Shown here one piece after another: positions 46,327 to 55,589 of a stretch of DNA of 64,000 bases. Origin of the DNA: Pseudomonas lijiangensis (lineage in GTDB: Bacteria > Pseudomonadota > Gammaproteobacteria > Pseudomonadales > Pseudomonadaceae). How positions within the stretch are numbered: position 1 is the first letter of the stretch; each line of letters opens with the position of its first letter. The position numbers were made by a program, and so were the translations under genes. Under the pieces are notes generated by a model that did not search any database, was not told the DNA's origin, and was given only the letters and a program-made list of their open reading frames with translations. Location of the stretch: assembly GCF_018968705.1 (NCBI RefSeq), contig NZ_CP076668.1, forward strand, positions 1,426,001 to 1,490,000, written 5' to 3'.

Positions 46327-46618
46327 GCTCACCTGGGCCGAAAAAGGAAGTGATGTGCCCGACCAGCGCTTCGACGGGCCGAGTGGCGCTGGCCGGTTTC
46401 ATGAAAGTGCGGGATTTCATATAGCACATGTGCACTATGGAGCGATCTTTTTGCTGCTGATACCCTTGCCCGCTTGCGTCGAATTCCTGATCTCCTCACG
46501 AACTCTTCTCTGATTGCCATGAATGGACTCTCTTTCGGCAAGGCGCCGACCCATGGCGGCAATATGAACATCGTGACGATGTTTCGCCGCTGACGAATAA
46601 CGAGTTCCATGAATTGAA

Positions 46619-47893
46619 ATGACCATGCTCAAGACCTCCCTTGGCCTCACCGCTGCCCTTGTATCGACTCAACTGCTGGCCGGGGGCTTTGCCCGAACCG
46701 AACAAAGTATCAGTGGCATGGGGATCGGTCAGGCCGGGCGTGCGTCGGCGGCTGAAGATGCCAGTACGGTCTATGGCAACCCGGCCGGCATGGCTCGTCT
46801 TGAGGGCCGACAAATCACGGCGGGCGTGGCGTTCATCGATGCGTCCACTGACATCAGCCATGTCAGCGGCCGCTCCAGTGGCAGCAATGACGGCGACATG
46901 GTGCCGTTCAGCAGCGTTCCGTTCGGTTTCTATACCCAGCAACTCGATGAGCACTGGGCGTTCGGCTTCGGCGTCTACGCACCGTTCGGCCTGTCGACCG
47001 ATTATGAAAACGGTTTTCAGGGCCGCATGTTTGCCAGCAAGAGCGACATCAAGGTCGTGACCTTGCAACCCACCATCAGTTACGCCTTCAATGACAGGCT
47101 GTCGATTGGCTTCGGGCCGACCTTGAACCGGATTGCGGGCACCCTGGAGTCTGACATTACCCTCAGCCCGGCGATTCCCGACACCCATGTGAAGGTCAAG
47201 GGCGACGATACGGCCCTTGGCTTCAATGTCGGCGTATTGTTCAATGCGACCGATACCACTCGGGTCGGGCTGACCTACCACTCCAAAGTGGACTACAAAC
47301 TGGATTGCCACACCCAGGTGGCTACGGGGGCCGGAACCCCGCCGCTGTTACTGGCCAGCAATCGTTATGACTGCACCCTGAAAGTGACCACGCCCGAGTC
47401 CTACGATTTTTCGGTCACTCAGGAACTGAGCGATGCCTGGACGCTTTATGCCAGCGCGACCTGGACAGGCTGGAGTCGCCTGCAGGACCTGAGTCTGCGT
47501 AATCAGCCGATTTCCGCTGCGCAAGGTGGCTCGCTGGCCTCGGCCTTGACCGGTTCGATCCAGGAAGGCCTGAACTGGCACGACACCTGGGCCTATGCCA
47601 TCGGCACCGCTTACCGGTTGAACCCGCAATGGGTGTTGCGTACCGGCTTGATGTTCGATCAGTCGCCGACCAGCAATACCAACCGTTCGCCGCGTACACC
47701 GACCGGGGATCGGCGCATATTCAGCCTGGGCGTCGGCTACAACGTGACGCCGCAACTGACGCTTGATCTGGCTTACTCTTACCTCAGGGAAGAAAGTGTC
47801 GATGTGAGTCGTGCCAATGCGCTGGGCAGTTACAGTGCCACTTATCAAAGCGATGCCAGTCTGTTTGGCGTCGGGGCAACATACCGCTTCTGA
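46619..47893 (+). CDS. FadL-family outer membrane transporter
   Basis: FadL-type 14-strand barrels pass hydrophobic compounds such as long-chain fatty acids or aromatics across the outer membrane. The 424-residue product has a signal peptide ending LLAGGF and the family's N-terminal hatch sequence QAGRASAAEDASTVYGNPAGMARLEG; amphipathic strands continue to the terminal SLFGVGATYRF with the C-terminal Phe. The substrate is not readable. The ATG at 46619 lacks a clear ribosome binding site; the next ATG is two codons on. The 292 bp before it, to the DUF1264 stop, hold no gene. Confidence 0.9.
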   Translation: MTMLKTSLGLTAALVSTQLLAGGFARTEQSISGMGIGQAGRASAAEDASTVYGNPAGMARLEGRQITAGVAFIDASTDISHVSGRSSGSNDGDMVPFSSVPFGFYTQQLDEHWAFGFGVYAPFGLSTDYENGFQGRMFASKSDIKVVTLQPTISYAFNDRLSIGFGPTLNRIAGTLESDITLSPAIPDTHVKVKGDDTALGFNVGVLFNATDTTRVGLTYHSKVDYKLDCHTQVATGAGTPPLLLASNRYDCTLKVTTPESYDFSVTQELSDAWTLYASATWTGWSRLQDLSLRNQPISAAQGGSLASALTGSIQEGLNWHDTWAYAIGTAYRLNPQWVLRTGLMFDQSPTSNTNRSPRTPTGDRRIFSLGVGYNVTPQLTLDLAYSYLREESVDVSRANALGSYSATYQSDASLFGVGATYRF

Positions 47894-47918
47894 TCTGGGA
47901 AAGTCTTGATGCAGCGCT

Positions 47919-49547
47919 TCAGGCCGAGGCGCGCAACAGCCTCATTCTGAAGCTCAACAGCAGCGAACGCAGTTCTGCCGGGCGCAGGGGTTTGGAGAGG
48001 ACCGGGATCTCTGGATCGTTCAGCGATTGTTGAACGTGCTGGATTTCGTGGCCGGTGATCACGATGGCGGGTATCTGTCGACCGTGCAACTGGCTCAGGT
48101 AAGCGATGCAGTCCGCACCGGTGGCGCTGCGATCAAGGTCGAAGTCGGTGACCACAAGGTCGCAATCGACACGGGTCTTGGGGATGGCCGATGCGGTCTG
48201 CACTTCGCAGCCCCATTTGCGCAGCAGCATGGCAGTGGCTTGCAGCACGTTGATGTTGTCCTCGATCAGCAAGACGCGCAAACCGCTCAGCAGACGCTTG
48301 TTCCAGTCGATATCAAGGGTTGGTGCGGCAGGGCTTGCGGCTACGGTTTGCAGGCCACTGATAACCACTGCCGTGCCACGCTCGGGGCGCGAGCCGATAT
48401 TGACCTTCAGTTCCAGGAGTCGGGCAATACGGTTGACGATACTCAGGCCCAGCCCGACGCCTTCAATGTCCTGATCCCGCTCTTCGCGCACCCGGTAAAA
48501 CTCGTTGCACAGATGAGGTAGGTGTTCTGCCGGGATGCCGCGGCCCAGGTCATAGACACCGATGCTCAGTCTGCCCTTATGGTGTCGGCAGCCGATCAGC
48601 ATCGGTTTGCCGGGAGCATATTTGAAAGCATTGGAGATCAGGTTCTGCAACAGTGTGCGCAGCAGCGCCGGGTCGCTGTAGACATGTTGTCGGCAGGGGC
48701 GCACGCGGATTTCGACTCCGGCCCAGTTGGCTGCCTCGCTGTTCTGGCTGGCCAGATCGTTCAGCAGTGCATCGACATCGACGGTTTCCGGGCGTGGCGT
48801 CACTTCGCCCTGATTGAGTGTGTGGCTGTCCAGCAATGAACGGAAAAGCTGCTCGACCGCGCTGAGCGCCCGGTCGATATTGTCCACCAGACGGCGCTCG
48901 TCCATACCCAGTTTCGCGTCCCGCAGGCAGGCGGTGAACAGGCTGATGGAGTGAATGGGCTGACGCAGGTCATGACTGGCCTGAGCCAGAAAGCGCGATT
49001 TGGCCTCATTGGCTGCCTGGGTTTCTTCCAGGGCGATATGCAGGCGTGAGAGCAGGAAGTACACGAACAGCGGCAGCACCAGCATGGTCAGGATCATCAG
49101 CACCGCGACAGCGGGGTGTTCCTGCAGGAACGGCGTGAGCTGGATGATGATCGCCAGTGAAGCCAGGGCAAAGCCGGTGGCCAGCAACAGGTAGTTGCGC
49201 CCGTAACGCATGCCGTAACCGACGGTCATGCTGAGCATCACCGAATACACCGGCAACATCGGTTCGCCGCCCACGGTAATGGTGACAATCCCGGCCATAT
49301 TGTCGAGAACCAGTGCGAATACCCGACGTCTTGTGGACGTGCCCGGTCGCTGGGCGATGCGCACGATCAGGCCGGTGCCGACGATACCGAAGCCCAGGCA
49401 ATAGGCCAGAATCACCCACATCCGGGTTTCGGACATATCGTCCAGGGCAAACATGATCAACGCATAGAGTGCGGACGTGGCGATCACCGCCATTCGCAGC
49501 AGGGCCTGGATCATTTCCAGGTCTTTGCATTTGGAGAGTATCGACAT
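47919..49547 (-). CDS. Hybrid sensor histidine kinase/response regulator (kinase 1)
   Basis: The 542-residue protein has about five to six membrane helices (residues 15-165) with no large periplasmic loop, a HisKA domain with phospho-His in QASHDLRQPIHS (His192), an HATPase_c domain (NLISNAFKYAPGKP, GLGLSIVNRI) and a C-terminal receiver (VLLIEDN..., phosphoacceptor in VVTDFDLD, Lys in LSKPLRP). It is 31 bp downstream of the LuxR-type regulator and likely co-transcribed. It is clearly paralogous to the kinase at 50403, sharing the same layout and motifs. The membrane-embedded sensor suggests an intramembrane or lipid-soluble signal. Start MSILSKCKD; the frame extends upstream into the regulator. 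Confidence 0.9.
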   Translation of the reverse strand: MSILSKCKDLEMIQALLRMAVIATSALYALIMFALDDMSETRMWVILAYCLGFGIVGTGLIVRIAQRPGTSTRRRVFALVLDNMAGIVTITVGGEPMLPVYSVMLSMTVGYGMRYGRNYLLLATGFALASLAIIIQLTPFLQEHPAVAVLMILTMLVLPLFVYFLLSRLHIALEETQAANEAKSRFLAQASHDLRQPIHSISLFTACLRDAKLGMDERRLVDNIDRALSAVEQLFRSLLDSHTLNQGEVTPRPETVDVDALLNDLASQNSEAANWAGVEIRVRPCRQHVYSDPALLRTLLQNLISNAFKYAPGKPMLIGCRHHKGRLSIGVYDLGRGIPAEHLPHLCNEFYRVREERDQDIEGVGLGLSIVNRIARLLELKVNIGSRPERGTAVVISGLQTVAASPAAPTLDIDWNKRLLSGLRVLLIEDNINVLQATAMLLRKWGCEVQTASAIPKTRVDCDLVVTDFDLDRSATGADCIAYLSQLHGRQIPAIVITGHEIQHVQQSLNDPEIPVLSKPLRPAELRSLLLSFRMRLLRASA

Positions 49548-49578
49548 CGCGGTTCCTGGCTGGCAGTGAGGCGAAGAG

Positions 49579-50202
49579 TTACTTGATGGCGAGGCTGGAG
49601 AACTGCGCCGCGGCGGCAGAACGTGTGGATACGCCAAGCACCTTGAGCAGGCTGGACACATGGATGCGCACCGTGAAAGGCGAGATACCCAGTTCCTTGG
49701 CAATTTCCTTGTTGGTCTTTCCGGCGGCGACCAAGCCCAGCACCTGCTTCTGACGGAAAGTGAGCGCACTGAGAACGCTGATCGTCGAGTCGCTCAGAAT
49801 CGAGCCTTCGGACTTGTACTTGACCACAACTTCGCCCTGACGAATGGCGATGATGGACTCGGTTATTTCTAGCGGGTCGATGTTCTTGCCGATAAAACCA
49901 TCGGCACCATGAGCCATGACCTGGGAAATGGTTTCCATATCATCGATCATTGAAACAACTATGATCGATGTGCGTCGGAATTCGTCCCTTAGTTCGGCAA
50001 TATTCTGCATCGAATCCAGGCCGGGAAAGCGCAGGTCGAGAATCAGCGTATCGACTTCATCACCCGAGCGTGCAAGGGTCAGGACTTCATTGAGGTTACC
50101 GGCTTGCTCGATGATCGCTTCAGGCAGCAACCGCTCGATGGTGCGTAGCATGCCTTCACGAAATAAGGGGTGGTCGTCGGCCACGATGATTCTGCACGAC
50201 AT
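49579..50202 (-). CDS. LuxR-family response regulator
   Basis: The 207-residue protein has a receiver domain (acidic pair Asp9-Asp10, phosphoacceptor Asp56 in LILDLRFPG, Lys106) and a LuxR-type helix-turn-helix with LTFRQKQVLGLVAAGKTNKEIAKELGISPFTVRIHVSSLLKVL. It is divergent from kinase 2 and upstream of kinase 1 on the same strand, so it is probably the shared output of both kinases. The binding sites are unknown; an inverted repeat in its promoter region is a candidate. Related in form to ErdR and other NarL-type regulators but not an orthologue. Confidence 0.9.
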   Translation of the reverse strand: MSCRIIVADDHPLFREGMLRTIERLLPEAIIEQAGNLNEVLTLARSGDEVDTLILDLRFPGLDSMQNIAELRDEFRRTSIIVVSMIDDMETISQVMAHGADGFIGKNIDPLEITESIIAIRQGEVVVKYKSEGSILSDSTISVLSALTFRQKQVLGLVAAGKTNKEIAKELGISPFTVRIHVSSLLKVLGVSTRSAAAAQFSSLAIK

Positions 50203-50254
50203 GCCTCTGCTTCCGAATTTTGAGTGCGCTCATCATACTCGATAGAGACAATAT

Positions 50255-50270
50255 GTATCATAAATGATAC
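50255..50270. promoter_or_regulatory. Inverted repeat in the regulator/kinase 2 divergent promoter
   Basis: GTATCAT-AA-ATGATAC is a perfect 7-bp inverted repeat about 53 bp before the regulator start and 132 bp before kinase 2. It is a plausible operator for autoregulation. Confidence 0.45.
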
Positions 50271-50402
50271 GCCTTTAACTTGATTCTTTATCGGTTGGCG
50301 ACATTGTCGAACCGTTTCCTTTTAAGTGATATTAGGACGCCAGTATTTATTTTAAGTTCAGGAAAGGTTTTCAACTTTTCCGGCCTGAAATCAGGAGTAA
50401 AC

Positions 50403-52004
50403 ATGCAGGAGCGCAAAAACGCCGAACTGGATCAGGCGACATTGAGGCTGATCGTTGCCACGGTTGCCATCGTCTATGTGGGGGCGATCGGTTTCCTGCC
50501 GAATTTCGACGTCGCTCAGTACGAGCCGATCATTGCCTACTACTCGGGTTTTCTGGTGGTTTCCTTGCTCCTGCGCCAGCACATCGTTCGCTATCCAGGC
50601 GTGTATCCGGTGCGTCGTGTGCTGGGGATGCTGCATGACTACACCGGTATTTCCGTCGGGCTGATCGTCGGCGGGGAGGCGACCTTGCCGATCTTCAGTG
50701 TCATGGTCTGGGTCACGCTCGGTAACGGCATGCGCTTCGGCTCGCGTTACCTGGCGATTGCCGCGGGGCTGGCGATGCTCTCGATACTGATCACTTACCA
50801 ATTGACGCCGTATTGGCAGTCTCAGCCGTTCATGGTCCTGATGCTGATTTCGGTGACCATTCTGGTGCCGGGCTATGCCCATATCCTGCTGGTCAGAGCC
50901 CGGGAAGCTTCGGAGCAGGCAACCGTTGCCAACCGGGAGAAAGAGCGCTTTCTGGCTCAGGCCAGTCATGACCTTCGCCAGCCCATTCACTCCATCGGCA
51001 TGTTTACCGCGTGCCTGCGTTCCAGTTCGCTGGGCGACTATGAGCGCAAACTGGTCGACAGCATCGATCGTTCCCTGCATAACGTTTCGCAACTGTTTCG
51101 CTCCATTCTGGATATCTACACCCTGGACAGCGGCAAGGTGTCGGCCAGCTCGGATATGGTGAACCTGGACGAGATGCTGGCCGAGATCGTCCAGCAAAAC
51201 AGTGCGGCGGCACGCTGGGCGGGTGTCGAGCTGCGGGTCCGGGCCTGTCGGCGCTGGGTCAGGACCGATGGCACGCTACTCAGCACGATGGTCCAGAACA
51301 TTCTCTCCAACGCACTCAAATATGCTCCCGGTCAGCCGGTGCTGATCGGTGTCCGTAAACGCAAGGATGGCCTGTCGATCAGCATCCACGATCAGGGCCG
51401 TGGCATGGCCGCCGAGCATCTGCCCAAGGTCTGCGACGAGTTCTACCGGATCCGCCACGAGCGTGACAAGGACGTGGAGGGCGTGGGACTTGGATTGTCC
51501 ATCGTCAAGCGGCTCAGTCAGATTCTCGGCGTGCAGGTGGGTATCGATTCGCGGGTGGATCGTGGCACGACGGTGACGATTCACGGGCTTGAAGAGGTGG
51601 CCGCGCCTGCGCAGCCTGCACGCAGGAAGACGCTGGGCGACAGCCTGCTCAACGGCGTGAAGATCTGCCTGGTGGAAGATGACAGCAACGTCTTGATGGC
51701 CACCGCTGCGCTGCTGGAAAAGTGGGGCTGCGAGGTGCAGATGGCCAATTCTGCCGAAGGCCTGACGACCGATTGCGACATCATCGTTGCCGATTACGAT
51801 CTGGGCACCACCGCCAACGGTCTGGACTGCATCGACAGCATACGGGCTGATCGTGGCTGGGATGTTCCGGCCCTGATCGTCACCGGGCGCGAGGTGGAAA
51901 TGGTCCAGTCAGCCTTGCAGGGCCGTAAAGTCTCGGTGCTGTCCAAGCCGCTACGGCCTTCGGAGTTGCGCCTGAGCCTGCTGGAGATGCGCGAGAAAGC
52001 TTGA
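50403..52004 (+). CDS. Hybrid sensor histidine kinase/response regulator (kinase 2)
   Basis: The 533-residue protein mirrors kinase 1: membrane helices at about residues 12-165, HisKA with QASHDLRQPIHSIGMFTACLR (His189), HATPase_c (NILSNALKYAPGQP, GLGLSIVKRL) and a C-terminal receiver (ICLVEDDSNVLMATAALLEKWGCEVQ, phosphoacceptor Asp in IIVADYDLG, Lys in SKPLRP). The ATG at 50403 follows CAGGAGTAAAC; the frame begins 41 codons upstream in the intergenic region. Divergent from the regulator. The two kinases resemble each other throughout, including the receiver, and probably arose by duplication. Confidence 0.9.
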   Translation: MQERKNAELDQATLRLIVATVAIVYVGAIGFLPNFDVAQYEPIIAYYSGFLVVSLLLRQHIVRYPGVYPVRRVLGMLHDYTGISVGLIVGGEATLPIFSVMVWVTLGNGMRFGSRYLAIAAGLAMLSILITYQLTPYWQSQPFMVLMLISVTILVPGYAHILLVRAREASEQATVANREKERFLAQASHDLRQPIHSIGMFTACLRSSSLGDYERKLVDSIDRSLHNVSQLFRSILDIYTLDSGKVSASSDMVNLDEMLAEIVQQNSAAARWAGVELRVRACRRWVRTDGTLLSTMVQNILSNALKYAPGQPVLIGVRKRKDGLSISIHDQGRGMAAEHLPKVCDEFYRIRHERDKDVEGVGLGLSIVKRLSQILGVQVGIDSRVDRGTTVTIHGLEEVAAPAQPARRKTLGDSLLNGVKICLVEDDSNVLMATAALLEKWGCEVQMANSAEGLTTDCDIIVADYDLGTTANGLDCIDSIRADRGWDVPALIVTGREVEMVQSALQGRKVSVLSKPLRPSELRLSLLEMREKA

Positions 52005-52068
52005 GTTGGCCAGTTTGATGACTCTGGCTCATGACGCCATTCGATCAGTTAAGGTCAATGAATCACTT

Positions 52069-52157
52069 TGTGGGAGGCAGCTTGCTGGCGACTTCACGTA
52101 CAGACGCAGAATATCTGCCGATTTCAGGATTTTTTCGCCAGCAAGCTGCCTCCCACA
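52069..52157. repeat. REP doublet (REPIN), GTGGGAGGCAGCTTGCTGGCGA class
   Basis: Two perfectly complementary 23-bp units, starting TGTGGGAGGCAGCTTGCTGG, lie at 52069-52091 and 52135-52157 around a 43-bp loop. The class differs from the doublet at 15.7 kb. It sits in the 240-bp gap between kinase 2 and the LysR gene. Confidence 0.9.
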
Positions 52158-52244
52158 AGTGTTGTATGTGCCTTGACTGATCGGCACTAACCCTTGTAAT
52201 TCATGATGTTACGTCTTGTTTGATTAAAGCTTGCAGTAATAGGG

Positions 52245-53138
52245 CTACTGTTCGTAACGCAATTCATCGATGAGGGTCTGCATGGCCCGTGATTTTTCCC
52301 GCTTGCTGGAATAATAGAGGTGCAGGCCCGGGAAGCTCGGCCACCAGTTTTCCAGTACCGGGAGCAGGGTGCCGTCATCGAAATGAGGCTGGGCCATGTC
52401 TTCGGGCACAAAGGCCAGCCCGAAGCCGGATACGGCGGCATTGAGGATCTGCTTGATGCCGTTGAAAATCAGTTTGCCTTTGACCCTCACGTTGATCTCG
52501 TGGTCGCCATTCTTCAATTCCCAGGCATACAGCCCGCCGCGCGTCGGCAGGCGCATGTTGATGCATTCATGATCCGTCAGGTCCTGAGGCCGGGCGGGCA
52601 TTGTGTGCGACTCAAGGTAAGACGGTGCGCCGACGATCACCAGACGCATGTCGGGCGCGATACGCACGGCCTCGGTTTCCTTGGTCAGCCCGTCTCCGAG
52701 GCGAACACCGAAGTCGAAGTTTTCGGCCACGATATCGGTCAGGCCATAGTCGATGACCATTTCCACACTGATTTGCGGATACTTGGGCAGAATCTGCGCG
52801 AGCTTTGGCCAGAGCAGGGTATCGATGGCATGGTCGGTGGCTGTGATGCGGATATTGCCAGCAGGTGTGTTACCGAACTCGGCCACGGCGATCAGTTCGG
52901 ACTCAATGGCCTTGAGGCGCGGTTCGACTGTCTGCAGCAAGCGCTCTCCGGCCTCGGTTACCGAAACACTGCGGGTGGTACGAGTCAGAAGGCGCACGCC
53001 CAGCCGTGCCTCCAACCCCTGGATGGTATGGCTGAGCATGGATTGAGAAATCCCCAACTGAGAGGCCGCTCGCGTGAAGCTGCGTTCGCGCGCAACTGCA
53101 ATCAGGGCGAGCAGATCGCTGTAGTTTTCCTTGGGCAT
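52245..53138 (-). CDS. LysR-family regulator A
   Basis: The 297-residue product has the LysR winged helix (LLALIAVARERSFTRAASQLGISQSMLSHTIQGLEARLG) and a CrgA-type effector domain, with the typical GFGLAFVPEDMA and HLYYSSKREKS near the C-terminus. It is closely related to the regulator at 54491-55411. It is divergent from xdhC; the 291-bp gap holds 9-bp inverted arms TCATGACTC/GAGTCATGA at 53255-53263 and 53310-53318. Target unknown. Confidence 0.88.
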   Translation of the reverse strand: MPKENYSDLLALIAVARERSFTRAASQLGISQSMLSHTIQGLEARLGVRLLTRTTRSVSVTEAGERLLQTVEPRLKAIESELIAVAEFGNTPAGNIRITATDHAIDTLLWPKLAQILPKYPQISVEMVIDYGLTDIVAENFDFGVRLGDGLTKETEAVRIAPDMRLVIVGAPSYLESHTMPARPQDLTDHECINMRLPTRGGLYAWELKNGDHEINVRVKGKLIFNGIKQILNAAVSGFGLAFVPEDMAQPHFDDGTLLPVLENWWPSFPGLHLYYSSKREKSRAMQTLIDELRYEQ

Positions 53139-53429
53139 TAATCAATTCTCTGCATGGGAGGCGCGCAACTGTATCAAGACAGACACAGCGCCGCAGCACT
53201 CATGAATGCAGTATTTCTGCTTCAATCCATGGGGACGATATTGATCGACAGGGCTCATGACTCTATTCGGTTTCAGGGGCTTTTCCCGGAGGCATCCCGG
53301 CCTTTTAATGAGTCATGACCCGCAAAGGGCAGGGTGCTGATTGCAGTCCTGTCCGCTTTTCGTATTTACCGCTGAGTACACACATGGACCAGGCTTTTCG
53401 CCGCATCTTGAATGGACAGGACGTTGATC

Positions 53430-54446
53430 ATGGCGAGTATTGATGTCCTGGTATTGCGCACGGCCTGTGACTGGCTTGCCAGCGGTCACAGGGTTCTGCT
53501 GGCCACCGTGGTGCGTACCTGGGGTTCATCGCCCCGGCCTGTCGGCTCAATGATGGTGCTCCGTGATGATGGCCGGGCCGTTGGCAGTGTGTCCGGTGGT
53601 TGCATCGAGGACGACCTGATCCACCGTTACACCACGGCTTACAGTGCGGGTAGTCTTCCCCTGACGCCGCCTGAAGTGGTGCGTTATGGCGTCAGTGCCG
53701 ACGAGGCTCACCGGTTCGGGCTGCCTTGTGGCGGTACGCTGGAGCTGGTCCTGGAATTCAGTCCTCTGCTGCAAACCCTTGAGCAACTGGTTACCCGGCT
53801 TGAGCAGGGTTCTCTGGTGCAACGTATTCTGAACCTCGCCGATGGCAGCGTGAGCCTGGAGACAACGCTTGTCCCCGAAGAACTCAGGTTCGATGGTGAT
53901 TGCCTGGTCAATACCCTGGGTCCCGGCTATCGCATGCTGCTGATCGGTGCTGGTGCCCTGGCCGAATATGTCTCGATCATGGCGTTGTTCAATGGCTTCA
54001 AGGTAACCGTGTGCGATCCGCGCATCGAATACATGGATACCTGGGCTGTGCCAGGCGTGGAGAAGAGCAGCGGCATGCCTGACGATGTGGTGGCCGCGTT
54101 TCGCCCCGATCTTCGGACCTGCATTATCGCCCTCAGCCACGACCCCAAGCTGGATGACCTTGCGCTGCTGGAGGCCCTGAAAAGTCAGGCGTTTTACATT
54201 GGCGCAATCGGCTCGCGGCGCAACAACCAGAGTCGCAGAGAGCGGCTGATGACCCACTTTGGCGAAACCGAGGCGTCATTGCAGCGCCTGCGCGGCCCTA
54301 TTGGCGTCTATATCGGCAGCAAAACCCCGGCGGAAATTGCTGTCAGCGTCATGGCCGAAATTCTTGCTGCCAAGAACAATGTGCCATTGCCCAGAGAGGC
54401 GTCGGTGGCTATAGCGAAGCAGTATGAGGAAAGTTGCAAGCTTTAA
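53430..54446 (+). CDS. XdhC/CoxI family protein
   Basis: XdhC-type proteins insert or sulfurate the molybdenum cofactor of xanthine or aldehyde oxidoreductases. The 338-residue protein has an N-terminal XdhC domain (RTWGSSPRPVGSMMVLRDDGRAVGSVSGGCIEDDLIHR, with the conserved GGCIE) and a C-terminal Rossmann domain (LLIGAGALAEYVS, FYIGAIGSRRNNQSRRERL). No xdhA/xdhB or other molybdoenzyme gene is near, so it is an orphan; it may serve an enzyme elsewhere. The ATG at 53430 is preferred over one six codons earlier because AGGA lies nine bases ahead. Confidence 0.88.
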   Translation: MASIDVLVLRTACDWLASGHRVLLATVVRTWGSSPRPVGSMMVLRDDGRAVGSVSGGCIEDDLIHRYTTAYSAGSLPLTPPEVVRYGVSADEAHRFGLPCGGTLELVLEFSPLLQTLEQLVTRLEQGSLVQRILNLADGSVSLETTLVPEELRFDGDCLVNTLGPGYRMLLIGAGALAEYVSIMALFNGFKVTVCDPRIEYMDTWAVPGVEKSSGMPDDVVAAFRPDLRTCIIALSHDPKLDDLALLEALKSQAFYIGAIGSRRNNQSRRERLMTHFGETEASLQRLRGPIGVYIGSKTPAEIAVSVMAEILAAKNNVPLPREASVAIAKQYEESCKL

Positions 54447-54499
54447 GCGGCAAGCCTCAAGCCAAAAGCTTCTAGCTTGCCGCTTGCAGCTTACAACTT
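54431..54499. repeat. Long inverted repeat over the xdhC and LysR stop codons
   Basis: Two 25-bp arms (54431-54455, starting AAGTTGCAAGCTTTAAGCGG; 54475-54499) pair with three mismatches around a 19-nt loop. The xdhC stop (54444-54446) lies in the left arm and the last codons of LysR regulator B in the right arm, so it is a shared bidirectional transcript end. The arms contain CTTGC units like those in the 44.7-kb array. Confidence 0.75.
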
Positions 54500-55411
54500 G
54501 TCGCTGCTTTCATGCCTCAACTCCGCAATCAGCAACGACATCGCCCCTGAAGGCTGTCTGCGGCTGGGGTAGTAGAGGTGAAATCCCGACCAGAACGGGC
54601 ACCACTCTTCCAGGCACTGGATGAGGTGTCCGGAGCGGATGTAAGGGCGGGCCATGTCTTCCGGGATGTAGGCCAGGCCAAGGCCGGCAATCACTGCGTC
54701 CAGCACTTCATGAGTGCTGTTATAGACAAGCTGGCCGTCGACGCGCACGTTGAGCTGGCTGCCTTCCCGTTCGAATTCCCAGGGCCACAACCCACCGTGG
54801 GTCGCGAGCCGGATGTTGATGCAGTTCTGGTCGACCAAGTCGCCGGGCGTCTGGGGGACAGGGTGCCGGGCGAAGTAAGCCTTGGTGGCCACTACCGCAA
54901 AGCGGATATCGGGGCTGATGCGGACTGCAATCATGTCCTGATCAAGGTGTTCGCCGAGTCGGACACCGGCGTCGTAGCGCTGCGCCGCGATGTCCACTAT
55001 CTGGTTTTCGGAGACGATTTCTACCTTGATGGCGGGATACTTGGGCAAGAATTTCTTCAGTTTTGCTGACAACACGCTGCGGATGGCATGGTCGGAGGCC
55101 GTGATACGGATCGTGCCGGTCGGGGTGTCCCTTTGTGCCTGAAGTGACGCCAGTTCTGCATCGATTTCCTCGAACTGCGGGGCGACGTTTTTCAGCAGCC
55201 GCTCACCGGCCTCGGTGGGGATGACGGTGCGGGTATTGCGCGCCAGCAGGCGTACGCCAAGAGAGGTTTCCAGGCCGCGTACTGCATGGCTGACGGCCGA
55301 TTGTGAGAGGCCCAGTTGTGCGGCGCCACGGGTGAAACTGCGCTCGCGGGCCACGGCAATGAATGCCAGCAGTCCGCTGAAATAGTCGCGCAGTGCGAAA
55401 TCCCTGATCAT
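54491..55411 (-). CDS. LysR-family regulator B
   Basis: The 306-residue protein is the paralogue of the regulator at 52245: winged helix GLLAFIAVARERSFTRGAAQLGLSQSAVSHAVRGLETSLG, CrgA-like effector domain, and HLYYPSRRQPSGAM near the end. MIRDFALRDY at 55411 is taken as start; 27 further codons are open. It converges on xdhC with an inverted repeat over both ends. Target unknown. Confidence 0.87.
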   Translation of the reverse strand: MIRDFALRDYFSGLLAFIAVARERSFTRGAAQLGLSQSAVSHAVRGLETSLGVRLLARNTRTVIPTEAGERLLKNVAPQFEEIDAELASLQAQRDTPTGTIRITASDHAIRSVLSAKLKKFLPKYPAIKVEIVSENQIVDIAAQRYDAGVRLGEHLDQDMIAVRISPDIRFAVVATKAYFARHPVPQTPGDLVDQNCINIRLATHGGLWPWEFEREGSQLNVRVDGQLVYNSTHEVLDAVIAGLGLAYIPEDMARPYIRSGHLIQCLEEWCPFWSGFHLYYPSRRQPSGAMSLLIAELRHESSDKL

Positions 55412-55589
55412 CGATGGCTCTCTTGTGTGGTTCCGGGCTCCTCCCGGCCCGGCAGCATACCCCGATTGCTCATGAGCCTGAAAAGCCTGCAAGGTTGCAT
55501 AAGGTCATGAATCAGATTGATCAATGCAGAGGGTTAAGTGATCTTTTGAACGCGAGTAAGATGCTCTCTGCAATTGCCACGAGAACCCA

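Noticed and set aside
46427..46444. GCACATGTGC palindrome between the DUF1264 and FadL genes as an operator
   Set aside because: Only 10 bp, no second copy, and no adjacent regulator; could be chance.
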